A stretch of DNA of 64,000 nucleotides from the NCBI GenBank assembly GCA_963763575.1, contig CAVXPD010000018.1, positions 186,001-250,000 of the forward strand. Reading direction: 5' to 3'. Origin of the DNA: Bog-473 sp963763575. Its GTDB lineage: Bacteria > Actinomycetota > Acidimicrobiia > Acidimicrobiales > RAAP-2. The notes beneath the pieces are model-generated. The model saw only the letters and a program-made list of their open reading frames with translations, searched no databases and had not been told where the DNA came from. The position numbers and the translations under genes were made by a program. Shown piece by piece: positions 27,948 to 38,039 of the stretch (its first letter is position 1; each line of letters begins with the position of its first letter).

Positions 27948-29066
27948 GTGAGCCACCGCCCGATTTCCCTCAGCTCGTGGGACGACTATCCGGTCCACCA
28001 AGCCTCGGAATTCATCGCGCACCCGGCGACGAGCGATCGCAACTTCTACGACCGCTACTACTTCAACATGCACCCGTGCGACGACGACTGGTTCGCCATC
28101 TTCGGGATGGGTCAGTACCCCAATCTGGGTGTCGTCGACGCCTTCATCGACGTGCGGCGTGGTGACTCCCAGCACGTCGTGCGCTCGTCGGCGCCGCTGG
28201 TCGACCGGGGCGACGTGTCGGTCGGGCCGTTCCGGATCGAGGTGCTCGAACCGCTCCGCCGCCTGCGGGTGATCGTCGAGCCGACCGAGGACAACGTGGC
28301 CATGGACGTCACGTGGGAGGGCCACATCCCGGCCGTCGAGGAGCCGCGCCAGTACCTGCGTTCCAGGGGCAAGGTGGTCTTCGACACCCAACGCCTGGCA
28401 CAGACGGGCCGATGGTCGGGAACGTTGTCGGCCGGCGGGTCGGAATTCTCGGTGACGCCGGAGCGCTGTTGGGGGACGCGGGACCGCTCATGGGGTGTGC
28501 GACCGGTCGGTGAGCCCGAGAGCGACGGCATCCGCCAAGGCGAGCTCGTGCTCGGCGGCATGTGGAACTACTTCCCCATGCAGTTCGAGGACCACGCGAT
28601 CATGTACATCTGTCACGAGCGCGACGACGGCGAACGGCCGCTCGTGCAGTCCGAGCGGGTCTGGTCGGATCCCTCGAAGGACATCGAAGACCTCGGGCGC
28701 TCCGAACACGAGCACCACCTGATCCCTGGGACACGCATCATCGAGCGCTCGGTCGTGCGCTTCCCCGAGGCAGGGATCGAGGTCATCTGCCGCCCCATCC
28801 TCTCCAACTATGTCTCGGTCGGCACTGGCTACGGCATGGACGCCGACTGGCGCCACGGGATGTACCACGGAACTGACACCGTCACCCAGGGTCTCGTCCT
28901 CTCGGTCGAGGAGATCAAGGGGCTCGGGCAGTACGGCATCATCGACCATCTCGCCGAGTTCACCTATGACGGACGGGTCGGCTACGGCCTACTCGAGCAG
29001 GGGTTCTTCGGGCCGTATCGGCGCTACGGACTCATGGACGGTGCGATGGGGGCGCCGGCGGACTGA
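27948..29066 (+). CDS. Conserved hypothetical protein, 372 residues
   Basis: I do not recognise the function. The protein is soluble, without signal peptide or membrane span, and rich in beta-strand-like aromatic segments such as NFYDRYYFNMHPCDDDWFAIFGMG, WGTRDRSWGVRPVG, GGMWNYFPMQF and GLLEQGFFGPYRRYGL (residues about 30-365). The layout resembles actinobacterial proteins with tandem DUF7064/7065-type domains often found near acyl-CoA and phosphotransferase genes. That link is from memory of sequence style and is unsure. The GTG start has no strong ribosome site. Confidence 0.6.
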   Translation: MSHRPISLSSWDDYPVHQASEFIAHPATSDRNFYDRYYFNMHPCDDDWFAIFGMGQYPNLGVVDAFIDVRRGDSQHVVRSSAPLVDRGDVSVGPFRIEVLEPLRRLRVIVEPTEDNVAMDVTWEGHIPAVEEPRQYLRSRGKVVFDTQRLAQTGRWSGTLSAGGSEFSVTPERCWGTRDRSWGVRPVGEPESDGIRQGELVLGGMWNYFPMQFEDHAIMYICHERDDGERPLVQSERVWSDPSKDIEDLGRSEHEHHLIPGTRIIERSVVRFPEAGIEVICRPILSNYVSVGTGYGMDADWRHGMYHGTDTVTQGLVLSVEEIKGLGQYGIIDHLAEFTYDGRVGYGLLEQGFFGPYRRYGLMDGAMGAPAD

Positions 29067-29133
29067 ACGCAGGGCGGAAGCCCTTCCTGCTTGCGAGCCC
29101 CTGACGGAAGCCGACTTCGTCACCACCGACCCG

Positions 29134-29166
29134 GCCGAGCTGTCGCAACAACGCCGAGCTGTCGCA
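29134..29166. repeat. Short direct repeat in the gap before argS
   Basis: GCCGAGCTGTCGCA occurs twice, at 29134 and 29153, with a 19-bp period, in the 223-bp gap before argS. No function is evident. Confidence 0.5.
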
Positions 29167-29289
29167 GACAACACGGAAAAGGACCGGCGGGTTTCAGTTG
29201 CGGAGGGCCCGAGTCGCCGAATTTGTCGCACGCTGGCCACGAGAACCGCTGGCGGGCGAATTGCTGCAGCCGCCGTGCGAGAATGAGGG

Positions 29290-31012
29290 ATGCCCGACGT
29301 CTCCCACCTTCTCCAACAGCGGCTGCAGGAGGCGTTCGACACGGTCGCGGCGGGTGCCGACCCTGTGCTGCGGATCTCCGACCGGGCCGACTTCCAGGCC
29401 AACGGCGCGCTCGCCCTGGCGAAGCAGGTGGGCCGGCCGCCGCAGGAGGTCGCGCGCCAGGTGGTGGAGGCGGCCCGGCTCGACGACCTCTGTGCCCGGG
29501 TCGAGGTCAGCGGCCCCGGGTTCATCAATCTGACCTTGCGGGACGACTTCATCGCCGAGCAGGCCGAGGCCGTCTCGAGCGACCCTCGTCTGGGCGTCGA
29601 GCCCGCCGTCCGGCCCGAGCGGATCGTGATCGACTACTCGTCTCCCAATGTGGCCAAGGAGATGCATGTCGGCCACTTGCGCAGCACGGACATTGGCGAC
29701 GCGCTGGCCCGGGTGCTCGGATTCCTCGGCCACGACGTCCGACGGGAGAACCACATCGGTGATTGGGGGACACCGTTCGGGATGCTGATCGAGCATCTAC
29801 TCGACGTCGATGGGGCGGAAAACGCCGAATCCTTCAGCGTACGCGACCTCAACGAGTTCTACGCCGCGGCGCGCCGCCAGTTCGATCGCGACCCGGACTT
29901 CGTGGCACGCAGTCGCCGACGCGTCGTGTTGCTGCAGAGCGGTGACCCCGAGACCATGCGGCTGTGGCGCATCTTCGTGGACGAGAGCATGCGACACGCC
30001 CGGCAGATCTACGACCTCCTCGGGGTGCTGCTGACCGAGCAGGACACGGTGGGCGAAAGCTATCTACAACCCGTTGTTGCCGGTCGTGGTCGAGGAGCTC
30101 CAACAGAAGGAGCTGCTGGTCGAAGACCAGGGGGCACTCGTCGTGTTCGCAGACGGCTTCGAAAACCGCAACGGCGACCCGTTGCCGCTCATCGTTCGCA
30201 AGTCGGATGGCGGCTACGGCTACCCCGCCACGGATCTGGCCTGCGTGCGCGACCGCACCGAGCGCATCGGCGCGACGCGCCTGATCTACGTCGTCGGCGC
30301 GGAGCAGTCGCTGCACCTGCGTATGGTCTTCGCCGTCTCCGCGCTGGCCGGGTACCTGCCCGAGGAGAGCGCAGCGACCCATGTGGGGTTCGGGCTCGTG
30401 CTCGGGACCGACAACAAGAAACTGGCCAGCCGCAACGGCGGCGACGTGCGCCTCCTGGAGCTGCTCGAAGAGGGGATCGAACGGGCGGCGGTGGCGTTGA
30501 AGGAGAGGGACAGCGACCTGTCGCCCGAGCGGCAGGACGAGGTGGCCCGCGCGCTCGGCATCGGCGCGGTCAAGTACGCCGACCTCTCGACCGAGCGCAT
30601 GCGCGACTACGTCTTCGACTGGGACCGCATGCTTGCCTTCGAGGGGAACACAGGCCCGTACCTGCAGTACGCGCACGCGCGGATCCGTTCCATTTTCCGG
30701 CGGGGAGAGGTGACTCCGCCGGAACCGGGCACGGCGGTACGCATCGGTGAGCCCCAAGAACGCGCGCTCGCCCTGCAACTGCTGCGCTTCGGCGAGGCGG
30801 TCGAGACGACGGCCGAGACTCTGAGCCCGTCGAAGCTGGCCACCTACTTGTTCGACCTGGCGACCACGTTCACCGGTTTCTACGAGGCCTGCAGGGTCCT
30901 CGTGCCCGACGACGCCGTGCGCACGTCGCGCCTCGCCCTGTGCGACCTGACGGCGCGGGTGCTCGCGCAGGGCCTGGCGCTCCTCGGCATCGAGGCTCCC
31001 GACCAGATGTGA
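29290..31012 (+). CDS. argS: Arginyl-tRNA synthetase, interrupted by a one-base frameshift
   Basis: A class I synthetase that charges tRNA-Arg. The first frame gives the N-terminal Add1 domain and the HIGH-type motif SSPNVAKEMHVGHLRSTDIGD (shown in part: AKEMHVGHLRS) near residue 115. It ends meaningfully at VGESY; the continuation YNPLLPVVVEEL is one frame over, so one extra base at about 30064 breaks the gene. The second frame carries the synthetase core with GTDNKKLASRNG (KMSK-like loop), and a normal anticodon-binding domain to the stop. Corrected length is about 573 residues, normal for ArgS. argS is essential, so a sequencing or assembly error is the likelier cause. Confidence 0.92.
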
Positions 31013-31112
31013 CCGGGGGCCGGACGGCCCCTATCCTCTGCGCGGCACGGCGCGTGCCAGGGGGCACGGCACGTGAGCGCACCCCACGAACCGCACAAGG
31101 AGTGGCAGAGAG

Positions 31113-31889
31113 ATGGATCTGAACGGCACGTCGGCAATCGTCACCGGCGGGGCGTCGGGCCTGGGCGAGGCAACCTCGCGTCTACTGGCCGAGCGGGGCG
31201 TCCACGTCGCCGTGGCCGACCTGCAGGCGGACAGGGGCGAGCCACTGGCCAAGGAGATCGGCGGACTGTTCGTCCAGACCGACGTCACCAATCCCGAGCA
31301 GGTGATCGCCGCCGTCGAGGCCGCGATCGAGATGGCGCCGCTCAAGTCACTCGTGAACTGTGCCGGCATCGGCTGGGCCACCCGGACCATCGGTAAGGAC
31401 GGCGACTACGCCTCGGCGCACAACCTCGACCTGTACCGCCGGGTGATCGAGATCAACCTGATCGGGACGTTCAACTGCGTGCGCCTGGCCGCGACGAAGA
31501 TGAGCCTCAACGAGCCCGATGCGGACGGGGCGCGGGGCGCGATCGTGAACACGTCGTCGGTGGCGGCCGAGGACGGCCAGATCGGGCAGGCCGCCTACTC
31601 GTCGTCGAAGGGCGGCGTCGTGGGCATGACGCTTCCGGTCGCCCGTGACCTCGCCGTCGTGGGCATCCGCGTGAACACGATCCTGCCCGGGCTCATCGAC
31701 ACACCGATCTATGGCGCGGGCGAGGGCTCGGAGGCGTTCAAGGACAAGTTGGCCCAAGACGTGCTCTTCCCGCACCGCCTGGGGCGCTCGTCGGAGTTCG
31801 CAACGCTCGCGCTGGAGCTGCTCACAAACTCGTACATCAACGCCGAATCGATCCGCCTCGACGCCGGCATCCGCATGCAGCCGAAGTAG
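31113..31889 (+). CDS. Short-chain dehydrogenase, 3-hydroxyacyl-CoA dehydrogenase type II-like
   Basis: A 258-residue SDR. The NAD-binding motif TGGASGLGEA lies at residues 11-20, VNCAGIG near 86, the catalytic Ser in IVNTSSVAAEDG near 148, and Tyr-Lys in YSSSKGG near 163. The overall pattern, including IRVNTILPGLIDTPIY, is that of HSD17B10/FadB2x-like 3-hydroxyacyl-CoA dehydrogenases. It probably oxidises 3-hydroxyacyl-CoA esters with NAD. An AAGGAG ribosome site precedes the ATG. The esterase gene follows 25 bp downstream. Confidence 0.9.
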   Translation: MDLNGTSAIVTGGASGLGEATSRLLAERGVHVAVADLQADRGEPLAKEIGGLFVQTDVTNPEQVIAAVEAAIEMAPLKSLVNCAGIGWATRTIGKDGDYASAHNLDLYRRVIEINLIGTFNCVRLAATKMSLNEPDADGARGAIVNTSSVAAEDGQIGQAAYSSSKGGVVGMTLPVARDLAVVGIRVNTILPGLIDTPIYGAGEGSEAFKDKLAQDVLFPHRLGRSSEFATLALELLTNSYINAESIRLDAGIRMQPK

Positions 31890-31914
31890 TCGGCCGGCCA
31901 AAGGGGGACGCGAC

Positions 31915-32865
31915 ATGATCGATCCGGAGCTCACCGTGGCGCTCGACTTCATGCCGGCGATCGAGCTGGACGATCCAGTGGCCGCGCGGGCAGAGTTCGA
32001 CAAGTTGGTCGCGGCAATGCTCAGGACGGCGCCCGAGCCCGAGGTGCTCGACATCGAGGACCGGCTGGTTCCGGGCTGGGAAGGCGAGCCCGAGGTCACG
32101 GTGCGCGTCTACCGCCCCAAGGCGATGCCGGCCGGTGCGACCGTGCCCGGCGTCCTGCACATCCACGGCGGCGGGTTCATCATCGGCAGCGTGGAGACCG
32201 AGAAGCTCGGCGCGGTCCTGATGGCGGAGGACACGGGCGCCGTGGTCGTTTCGGTCGAGTACCGCCTGGCCCCCGAGCACCCGTACCCGGCCGCGCTGCA
32301 CGACTGCTACGCCGCGCTGTCCTACCTGCATGCGGAGGCGGCGAACCTCGGGGTGGACACGGCGCGTGTGGCGGTGGTGGGGGGGAGCGCCGGCGGGGGA
32401 CTGGCCGCGGCGACCGCGTTGTTGGCCCGCGACCGGGGTGGGCCGCCGCTCTGCTTCCAGATCCTGCACATCCCCGAGCTCGACGACCGCTTGCAGACTC
32501 CGTCGATGCAGAAGTTCGTCGACTCGCCGATGTGGAACCGGCCGCTGGCCGAGAAGAGCTGGAAGGCGTATCTCGGCGAACTGAGCGGCTCCGACGACAT
32601 CCCCGCGTACGCGGCCCCGGCCCGGGCCGGAGACCTCAGCGGGCTCCCCCCGGCCTACGTCTCGACGGCTGAGAACGACCCGCTGCGTGACGAGGGCATC
32701 GCGTACACGCTCGCGATGCTGCGGTCCGGCGTATCGGTCGAGCTGCACCAATTCCCTGGCACCTTCCACGGCTCCGCGATGGTGACGGGGGCGTCGGTGT
32801 CGCAGCGGGCGGCGCGCGAGGCGGCGTTCGTCCTGCGGCGCGCCCTCGGGGTGGCGGGCACCTAA
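31915..32865 (+). CDS. Alpha/beta hydrolase, hormone-sensitive lipase family (family IV esterase)
   Basis: A 316-residue HSL-type esterase. The oxyanion-hole motif HIHGGGFIIG lies near residue 81 and the nucleophile motif VVGGSAGGGLAAA near 155 (GGSAGG replaces the usual GDSAGG). The acid is likely Asp in ENDPLRDEG near 254 and the His in GTFHGSA near 285. It hydrolyses short acyl esters in the cytosol. AAGGGGGAC lies ahead of the ATG. A hairpin at 32887-32903 ends the SDR/esterase unit. Confidence 0.92.
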   Translation: MIDPELTVALDFMPAIELDDPVAARAEFDKLVAAMLRTAPEPEVLDIEDRLVPGWEGEPEVTVRVYRPKAMPAGATVPGVLHIHGGGFIIGSVETEKLGAVLMAEDTGAVVVSVEYRLAPEHPYPAALHDCYAALSYLHAEAANLGVDTARVAVVGGSAGGGLAAATALLARDRGGPPLCFQILHIPELDDRLQTPSMQKFVDSPMWNRPLAEKSWKAYLGELSGSDDIPAYAAPARAGDLSGLPPAYVSTAENDPLRDEGIAYTLAMLRSGVSVELHQFPGTFHGSAMVTGASVSQRAAREAAFVLRRALGVAGT

Positions 32866-32886
32866 TGGCCCCCGTCAACCTACGTT

Positions 32887-32903
32887 TTCGGGGCATCCCC
32901 GAA
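32887..32903 (+). terminator. Hairpin terminator after the esterase gene
   Basis: TTCGGGG pairs perfectly with CCCCGAA across a CAT loop, 22 bp past the esterase stop, preceded by a short T run. Confidence 0.6.
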
Positions 32904-32955
32904 CGGCATCACAGTGGGGCAGGGCGCGAACCATCCTGGACGAAGCAGGGTCAAC

Positions 32956-33762
32956 ATGGGTGTGGGGTACATCGGCCCACGAAATCACATAGTGAGGCTC
33001 TGGTTGAAACCACACCGTCGAGTAGGAACCGGGATCGCGAGTTATGCCCTTGCTCTTGGGGCACTGACGACGGCTCTTGTTGCGACGGCTAGTGCGGAAG
33101 CAGTCTCACCCCAAGGCTGGGTAGCCCATTCCGCCTTCGGCCTACAGTTGTCCGTTCCCAAGTTCTGGGGCGTCGCCTATTTCCAGAACTGCCCCCTGCG
33201 TAAATCCGGAACACTGCTTATTGGCACGCCCACCTACGAGAGCTTCTGCGCCAATATTCCAGCAGACGCCAACATCATCTCGATGCTGCCCGAACAATCA
33301 GGGTCGACATTGTCCGGTCGGGTCAGGCACCTCGTCGTCCATGGCCTCGGTGTCATCTCCTATTCGACCGGAGCAGCAGCCTCAAGTCAGACGCAATGGG
33401 TTGTTCCTTCCAACCACGTCGTTCTCACGGCGACCGGGGCTCAATCATCGGCCGTCCTGCGCACCTTGACCGTAGCAACCTCTCGGGCACTCCCGGCCCC
33501 TGGGATGCTTCGGGGAAGCGTGTATCTCATCGCCCTCATGCGGACGCCGGTGACTGGGCCGGTTTCGGTCACAAGACTCGGCCATCATGGCTCTGGCTCG
33601 AGGACGGTCCAAGCGTATGACGCGGAGTTCTGGGATACCTTTCCGCCGGGCAACTATCTGCTGACGGGTCACGCTGGTGACGCACCATGCCCGCCGGTGG
33701 GGGTGACGGTTCGCTCGGGCGAGACGACCGATGCTCCGGAAATCGACTGTCAGGGTGAATGA
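32956..33762 (+). CDS. Hypothetical secreted protein
   Basis: A 268-residue protein with no family I recognise. A basic N-terminus is followed by a hydrophobic stretch, GIASYALALGALTTALVATASA (about residues 25-48), which reads as a signal peptide with cleavage near ASAEA. The mature part is Ser/Thr/Val rich with four Cys that could form two disulfides (Cys in FQNCPL, SFCANI, APCPPV and IDCQGE). The C-terminal 50 residues, ending in PPVGVTVRSGETTDAPEIDC, suggest a small Ig-like or carboxypeptidase-regulatory-like sandwich. GC content drops here compared with the genes before. A GTG at 32914 is an alternative start. Confidence 0.6.
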   Translation: MGVGYIGPRNHIVRLWLKPHRRVGTGIASYALALGALTTALVATASAEAVSPQGWVAHSAFGLQLSVPKFWGVAYFQNCPLRKSGTLLIGTPTYESFCANIPADANIISMLPEQSGSTLSGRVRHLVVHGLGVISYSTGAAASSQTQWVVPSNHVVLTATGAQSSAVLRTLTVATSRALPAPGMLRGSVYLIALMRTPVTGPVSVTRLGHHGSGSRTVQAYDAEFWDTFPPGNYLLTGHAGDAPCPPVGVTVRSGETTDAPEIDCQGE

Positions 33763-34045
33763 CCCTGCCCGTGGTGCCTCCGTACATTGCCGCCGGCTGC
33801 AGGGCGATGTTTTGCCCTCCGCCAAAGCCTCGGGTGGCGGTTAGGAGGGTGAGCCGAACGACGATTACTTGCTCCCCCGCCAAGGACCGAGAGACCTGGA
33901 CCGACGCCGCAAGAGAGATCGTTCTGTTGTTTCGCTGTGTCCCGCCAGCCCGGCGGCGCTCGATTCATCGTCTGAAGATGCTGTAAGACGCGAATGTCCG
34001 AACTCGGTCGGTGGTGGCAGTGACGCCGCCCCTCCTCCGGTGGCC

Positions 34046-35377
34046 CTAGCCAGCCCTGGTACTCCGGGCAGTGGGGCCAGGAGGGCCGGGAGTCCGCTTT
34101 TCTGGTTCTCCCGCCGCCCTGCCCGTTTGGAACACAACCAATGAGACGACAGACAGAACGGCGAGCGCGATCGAGCAGACGAGAACCGACCGGAAGATGC
34201 CGACCTGCTCCGAGGCGATGCCAACCCCGATGACAGGGACCGCAAGGCCCAGGTAGCAGAACACAAAGTAGGAGGAGACCACCTGTCCCCTCCGCTCGGC
34301 CGGGGCGAGGCGGTTGGCGGTGGAGAGACTGCCTATGAAAACGCAGCCGACCGCGACCCCCCCGACGCCGGTACCAACAAGAAAGAGACCAAATGACGCC
34401 TGCGACAACCCGGCGACGATGAGGGCCAGGACGAAGAGGAATAGGGCCAGTCCGAACGAGACGACCTTCCGGTAGTCGAAGCGGCCTGCGACGACCTGAG
34501 TGGCAGCCGAAATTGCGAAGATCATGAACACGACTGCTCCGGCGACGGCGTGGTTGTGTTGATGCAAGACGTCGCCGAGGAACGTCGGTGCGAGCGCACT
34601 GAAGATCCCGAGCAGGCTGAAAGCGGCGAACCCCGCCACACCGGCCGCGAGGAACTCGTCTCTGCCGGAGGGTGGAAAGCCGAAGCCGGAGAAGCGGATG
34701 GACAGCCTTTGACGGTGCTGCACCGTCTCGGGCACCCAGGCCACCGCGAGGGCCGCCGCCGCCAACAAGACCAAGTACACCTCAAACACGAGCACCGTCG
34801 GGCGAGGTAAGTACTGTGCGAACAACCCGGCAAGCAGCGGGCCCAGCCCGAGGCCAAAAGTGTTGGCAACCGTGGAGACAACCGACGCCCGCCGTGGCTT
34901 TGCCGGTCCGAGCATGTCGGTGAGCGCCGCCGTCGCCGTGCCGGTCATGAGCCCAGCGGAGAAGCCCGACAAGACCCGACCCAAGAACAGCCATCCGACC
35001 GAGGTGGCGATGATGAACACCACCGTGCTCAGCGCGCTGAACGCCAGAGCGGCCCCCAGCACTGACCTGCGCCCAACCTGGTCGGAGGCACGTCCCGCGA
35101 AGACCAGCGCGGCGAGCACACCGGCCGCGTAGACGGCGAAGATCAAGGTCACCAGCGAGGAAGAAAAGTGCCACTGGCTCTGCCAGATGACGTACAGGGG
35201 GGTGGGCAGGGTCGTGCCCAGCATGGTGGCGGCGAACACGTAGGCGATGAACCAGAACGCCACCTGGCGCGGCGCTGCTAGCCGAGGTCGATCGACGGCG
35301 ATCGCCTCGTCGAGGCAGTCGAAACAGGGTTTGCCCGCTGGCTTCGAGCGAGCTCCCCGGGTTGTTTGGGTGGTCAT
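34046..35377 (-). CDS. Major facilitator superfamily transporter
   Basis: A 443-residue MFS transporter with twelve predicted spans after a 40-residue cytosolic N-terminus. The first cytosolic loop motif reads GRASDQVGRRSVLG near 105, the standard MFS signature, and GLMTGTATAALTDMLG near 145 resembles motif C of drug/H+ antiporters. Substrate unknown; an efflux role is plausible. ATG at 35377 has an excellent GAGGTGAT ribosome site eight bases upstream. The gene is in the lower-GC stretch following the esterase. Confidence 0.9.
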   Translation of the reverse strand: MTTQTTRGARSKPAGKPCFDCLDEAIAVDRPRLAAPRQVAFWFIAYVFAATMLGTTLPTPLYVIWQSQWHFSSSLVTLIFAVYAAGVLAALVFAGRASDQVGRRSVLGAALAFSALSTVVFIIATSVGWLFLGRVLSGFSAGLMTGTATAALTDMLGPAKPRRASVVSTVANTFGLGLGPLLAGLFAQYLPRPTVLVFEVYLVLLAAAALAVAWVPETVQHRQRLSIRFSGFGFPPSGRDEFLAAGVAGFAAFSLLGIFSALAPTFLGDVLHQHNHAVAGAVVFMIFAISAATQVVAGRFDYRKVVSFGLALFLFVLALIVAGLSQASFGLFLVGTGVGGVAVGCVFIGSLSTANRLAPAERRGQVVSSYFVFCYLGLAVPVIGVGIASEQVGIFRSVLVCSIALAVLSVVSLVVFQTGRAAGEPEKRTPGPPGPTARSTRAG

Positions 35378-35828
35378 CGCAGGATCACCTCGTAACTGGT
35401 TGCGCCGAGGCCGCCGGTATTGACCAGCTCGGGCGCTTCCTCGGGGGAGGTCGTCCTCCTCCACGTCACCGACATCCTTGTGATCCGGAGAATACGCCGT
35501 AGACGGCGAACCTGGGCGCGCCACCCCAACCACATGCGGCGGATCTCGTGGGAGTAACCCTGATCCAGTTTCCGCTTCGTTATTTTGACATTGGAGACGG
35601 CAGATACGACGAGAATGCAGAGTTCGTCGCACACGCTCGGACTGACATTCCGATGCTTAGCTGAAATCAGGAGGCTTCGACAATTAACCGAGTCCAATGG
35701 TTGAGGTGTCCCCAAACAATGACACCGGTATGTCGCGATGTGCCGGGCTGAACTTGGCAAACGTTTGTTGACACGCTCGGCGACGCACCCAGGCACCATT
35801 TCCGGGGAAGGGCGGGACCCAGGTCCAA
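35378..35828. other. Intergenic region, about 450 bp
   Basis: No credible gene. The stretch is AT-richer than its surroundings, with a short imperfect hairpin CGCCGT/ACGGCG at 35495-35508. It should contain the MFS promoter (minus strand) and the end of the permease unit. Confidence 0.5.
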
Positions 35829-36983
35829 CTAGTGGACCCCGGTGAGCACAAGTGCGCCGACTGCCGCGAAGAGCGCCGGGGGCACGCTGGCCGCGCCGAG
35901 GAGCGTGACCCGTGCGACGTCGGGCGAGGCTCCTGCGATGCGTGCGGCCCGCAGCCAGAGCACCCACGCGAGCGACCCGGTCACGAACAGGTTGGGGCCC
36001 ACGTTGAGCCCGACCAACAGCGAATAGGGGTGCGGCGGGACGCGCGCCGCCAGCAGTGACGCCGCTGGGAGATTGTTGACGCAGACGCTGAGCACGGCGG
36101 CCACCGGCGCGGTCGTCCACGTGTCGAGGTGCGCCAGCATGGTCGCTGGGCCCGACCACGCTCGGCCGAGCGCGCCGAGCGCCACCGCCAGCCCGAAGAG
36201 CCCGAGGAGCACCGGGAGCCCGAGCACGCCGACCGCGGCGCGCGACGCGGCCCTGGCGCGCCGGTGGTGGAGGGCCACGGCGCCGACGCCGACGAGCGCC
36301 ACCGGGAGCGCCGGCGAGCGGAGAACGACCACCAGCACGGTCACCGTGACGACCGCGACGAGCCCCACACCGAGCACCGGCCGCTCCGGCTCGGACGTGG
36401 GCCGCACGGTCGTGCGCAGCGCCCGATGGGAGAACGCACCGACGACGATTGCGGTCACGAGGGCGGCCACGATCCCGGCGAGGGCCATGTGGTCGAAGAA
36501 GGCCCGGCCCGAGAGGTGAAGATGGCCGAGGACGATCACGTTGGTGAGGTTCGAGCCGGGCAGCAGCATCGAGCCGGCGTTCGCCAGGAGCACGCACACG
36601 GCGAGCAGGGGCGCCTCGGCTTCGCCGCGCCGGCGCGCTGCGGCGACGAAGACGGGAGTGAGGAAGGTGACCGCGGTGTCGAGGTTGAGCAGCGTCGTCA
36701 CCGCCACTACGAGCAGCGAGCTCCCCGCGTAGAGCGCGACCCCGTTGGGCGCGAGCCGCGCCAGGACGTGACCGCCCGCCTCGAACAGGCCATCGGCGGC
36801 GGCAACGAGCCCGACCAGGAGCAGCCCGGCCACGAGCACGAAGGCCGGCCAGTCCTGTGCGGCGGCGGCACGGGCGTCGCCGGGAACGGCGACGCTCGCG
36901 ACCACGGCCGCGCCACCTCCCACCGCCGCGATCGCCCACTGCAGCCGGCCGGTTCCGATTCGGACCGTCCTCAGGCGCTGCAC
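35829..36983 (-). CDS. ArsB/NhaD-like permease (SLC13/IT superfamily)
   Basis: A 384-residue membrane protein with ten or more spans. The motif LLNLDTAVTFLTPVFVAAARR near residue 98 and NAGSMLLPGSNLTNVIVLGH near 135 are the pore-lining repeats of the ArsB/NhaD ion-transporter superfamily. The second copy is CVNNLPAASLLAARVP near 300 with GLNVGPNLFVTGSLAWVLW near 325. Candidate substrates are arsenite, Na+/H+ or dicarboxylates; no arsR or arsC gene is nearby, so an arsenic role is not supported. Starts with GTG. Confidence 0.85.
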   Translation of the reverse strand: MQRLRTVRIGTGRLQWAIAAVGGGAAVVASVAVPGDARAAAAQDWPAFVLVAGLLLVGLVAAADGLFEAGGHVLARLAPNGVALYAGSSLLVVAVTTLLNLDTAVTFLTPVFVAAARRRGEAEAPLLAVCVLLANAGSMLLPGSNLTNVIVLGHLHLSGRAFFDHMALAGIVAALVTAIVVGAFSHRALRTTVRPTSEPERPVLGVGLVAVVTVTVLVVVLRSPALPVALVGVGAVALHHRRARAASRAAVGVLGLPVLLGLFGLAVALGALGRAWSGPATMLAHLDTWTTAPVAAVLSVCVNNLPAASLLAARVPPHPYSLLVGLNVGPNLFVTGSLAWVLWLRAARIAGASPDVARVTLLGAASVPPALFAAVGALVLTGVH

Positions 36984-37139
36984 TCAGCGTCTGTGCCCTG
37001 GCTGGTCTGCGCCGAAACGGCCGGCGGCCGGCCAACCGGACGGGGCGTGCTGCGGCCGCCGTTGCGCGGGTGGCGCGCGAGACGGGATACCCTCGCAAGC
37101 GACCATCCCCCCTCGACATGCAAGGAGGCCGAACCCACC

Positions 37140-37535
37140 ATGGCGGACGTCCTGTCGCCCAAGGCTCGCGCACTCATCGAGCGGCCCGTCCTCGCGTCAC
37201 TGGCCACGCTGTTCGCGGACGACTCGCCCCAGATCACCCCGCTCTGGATCGATCTTGACGGGAACGACGTCGTCTTCAACACGACCCAGCACCGCGTCAA
37301 GGCGCGCAACATGCGCCGCGATCCGCGTGTGGCCGTGTCGGTGATCGACCCCGAGGACCCCTACAACGTGGTCGTACTCCGTGGCACAGTGGTGGAAATG
37401 ACGACCGACGGGGCGGACGCGCACATCGACCAGTTGGCCCACAAGTATCTCGGGACCGATTTTCCCGGTCACAGCGAAGGCCAGGTGCGGATCATCGTGC
37501 GCGTGCGTACGGACCACATCGTCATGCAGGGCTGA
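37140..37535 (+). CDS. PPOX-class F420-dependent oxidoreductase (pyridoxamine-oxidase-like fold)
   Basis: A 131-residue split-barrel flavin/F420-binding protein. Blocks ERPVLASLATLF, TPLWIDLDGNDVVFNTTQHRVKARNMRRDPRVAVSVIDPEDPYN (representative parts: PLWIDLDG and HRVKARNMRRDPRVA) and GQVRIIVRVRTDHI are typical of TIGR03618-type PPOX proteins. These usually bind F420 and reduce organic substrates. A strong AAGGAGG site at 37122-37128 fixes the ATG at 37140. Confidence 0.93.
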   Translation: MADVLSPKARALIERPVLASLATLFADDSPQITPLWIDLDGNDVVFNTTQHRVKARNMRRDPRVAVSVIDPEDPYNVVVLRGTVVEMTTDGADAHIDQLAHKYLGTDFPGHSEGQVRIIVRVRTDHIVMQG

Positions 37536-37587
37536 GTCGCCGGAATCCGACGACGGGATGACGAGCTCAGGCCCTTTGGTGGGCGAA

Positions 37588-37866
37588 CTATGAGGTGTCA
37601 GTTGGTCCGTCGGAAACTGGTAAACCTTCCCGCCACGCTCGCGACCCAGCTGAATAGACGCTTTGGAGCTGTCGGAACTTCTGCCTGGCTGTCTCCGAGG
37701 GTGGTGTTTCGAGCGCCTTCACCCATCGGTTGACAGCTACCAGCAGGGCGCCTCCGAACAAGACCGAACCAAGCAGCACCAAAATCGCGCCGGCGGCCAG
37801 CATGTTCGTATTGACCCGAAAGTTCGAAACGACCGCTTCCTCTCCTGCTGCTTCATCCATTGCCAT
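37588..37866 (-). CDS. Small single-span membrane protein
   Basis: A 92-residue protein with an acidic N-terminus, one hydrophobic helix NMLAAGAILVLLGSVLFGGALLVAVNRW (core AAGAILVLLGSVLFGGALLV, about residues 24-44) and a basic C-terminal tail. A GGAG site five bases before the ATG at 37866 supports translation. I do not recognise a family; an unsplit relationship to neighbours is not evident. Confidence 0.55.
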   Translation of the reverse strand: MAMDEAAGEEAVVSNFRVNTNMLAAGAILVLLGSVLFGGALLVAVNRWVKALETPPSETARQKFRQLQSVYSAGSRAWREGLPVSDGPTDTS

Positions 37867-38039
37867 TGGCTGCTCCAATATCAATTGCCCTTGACAAAGC
37901 TCACTCCTCTTTGCGAGCCAATGTCAACCCTCGGCACGCCCGATCATGCAAGGGACCATCATTCCGTTCGCAAGGCAAGACAGTGATCGAGAGCGGCAGT
38001 CTGAGTACGAGCCTCGACTGGCTCCGGTAACGTCCAGAC

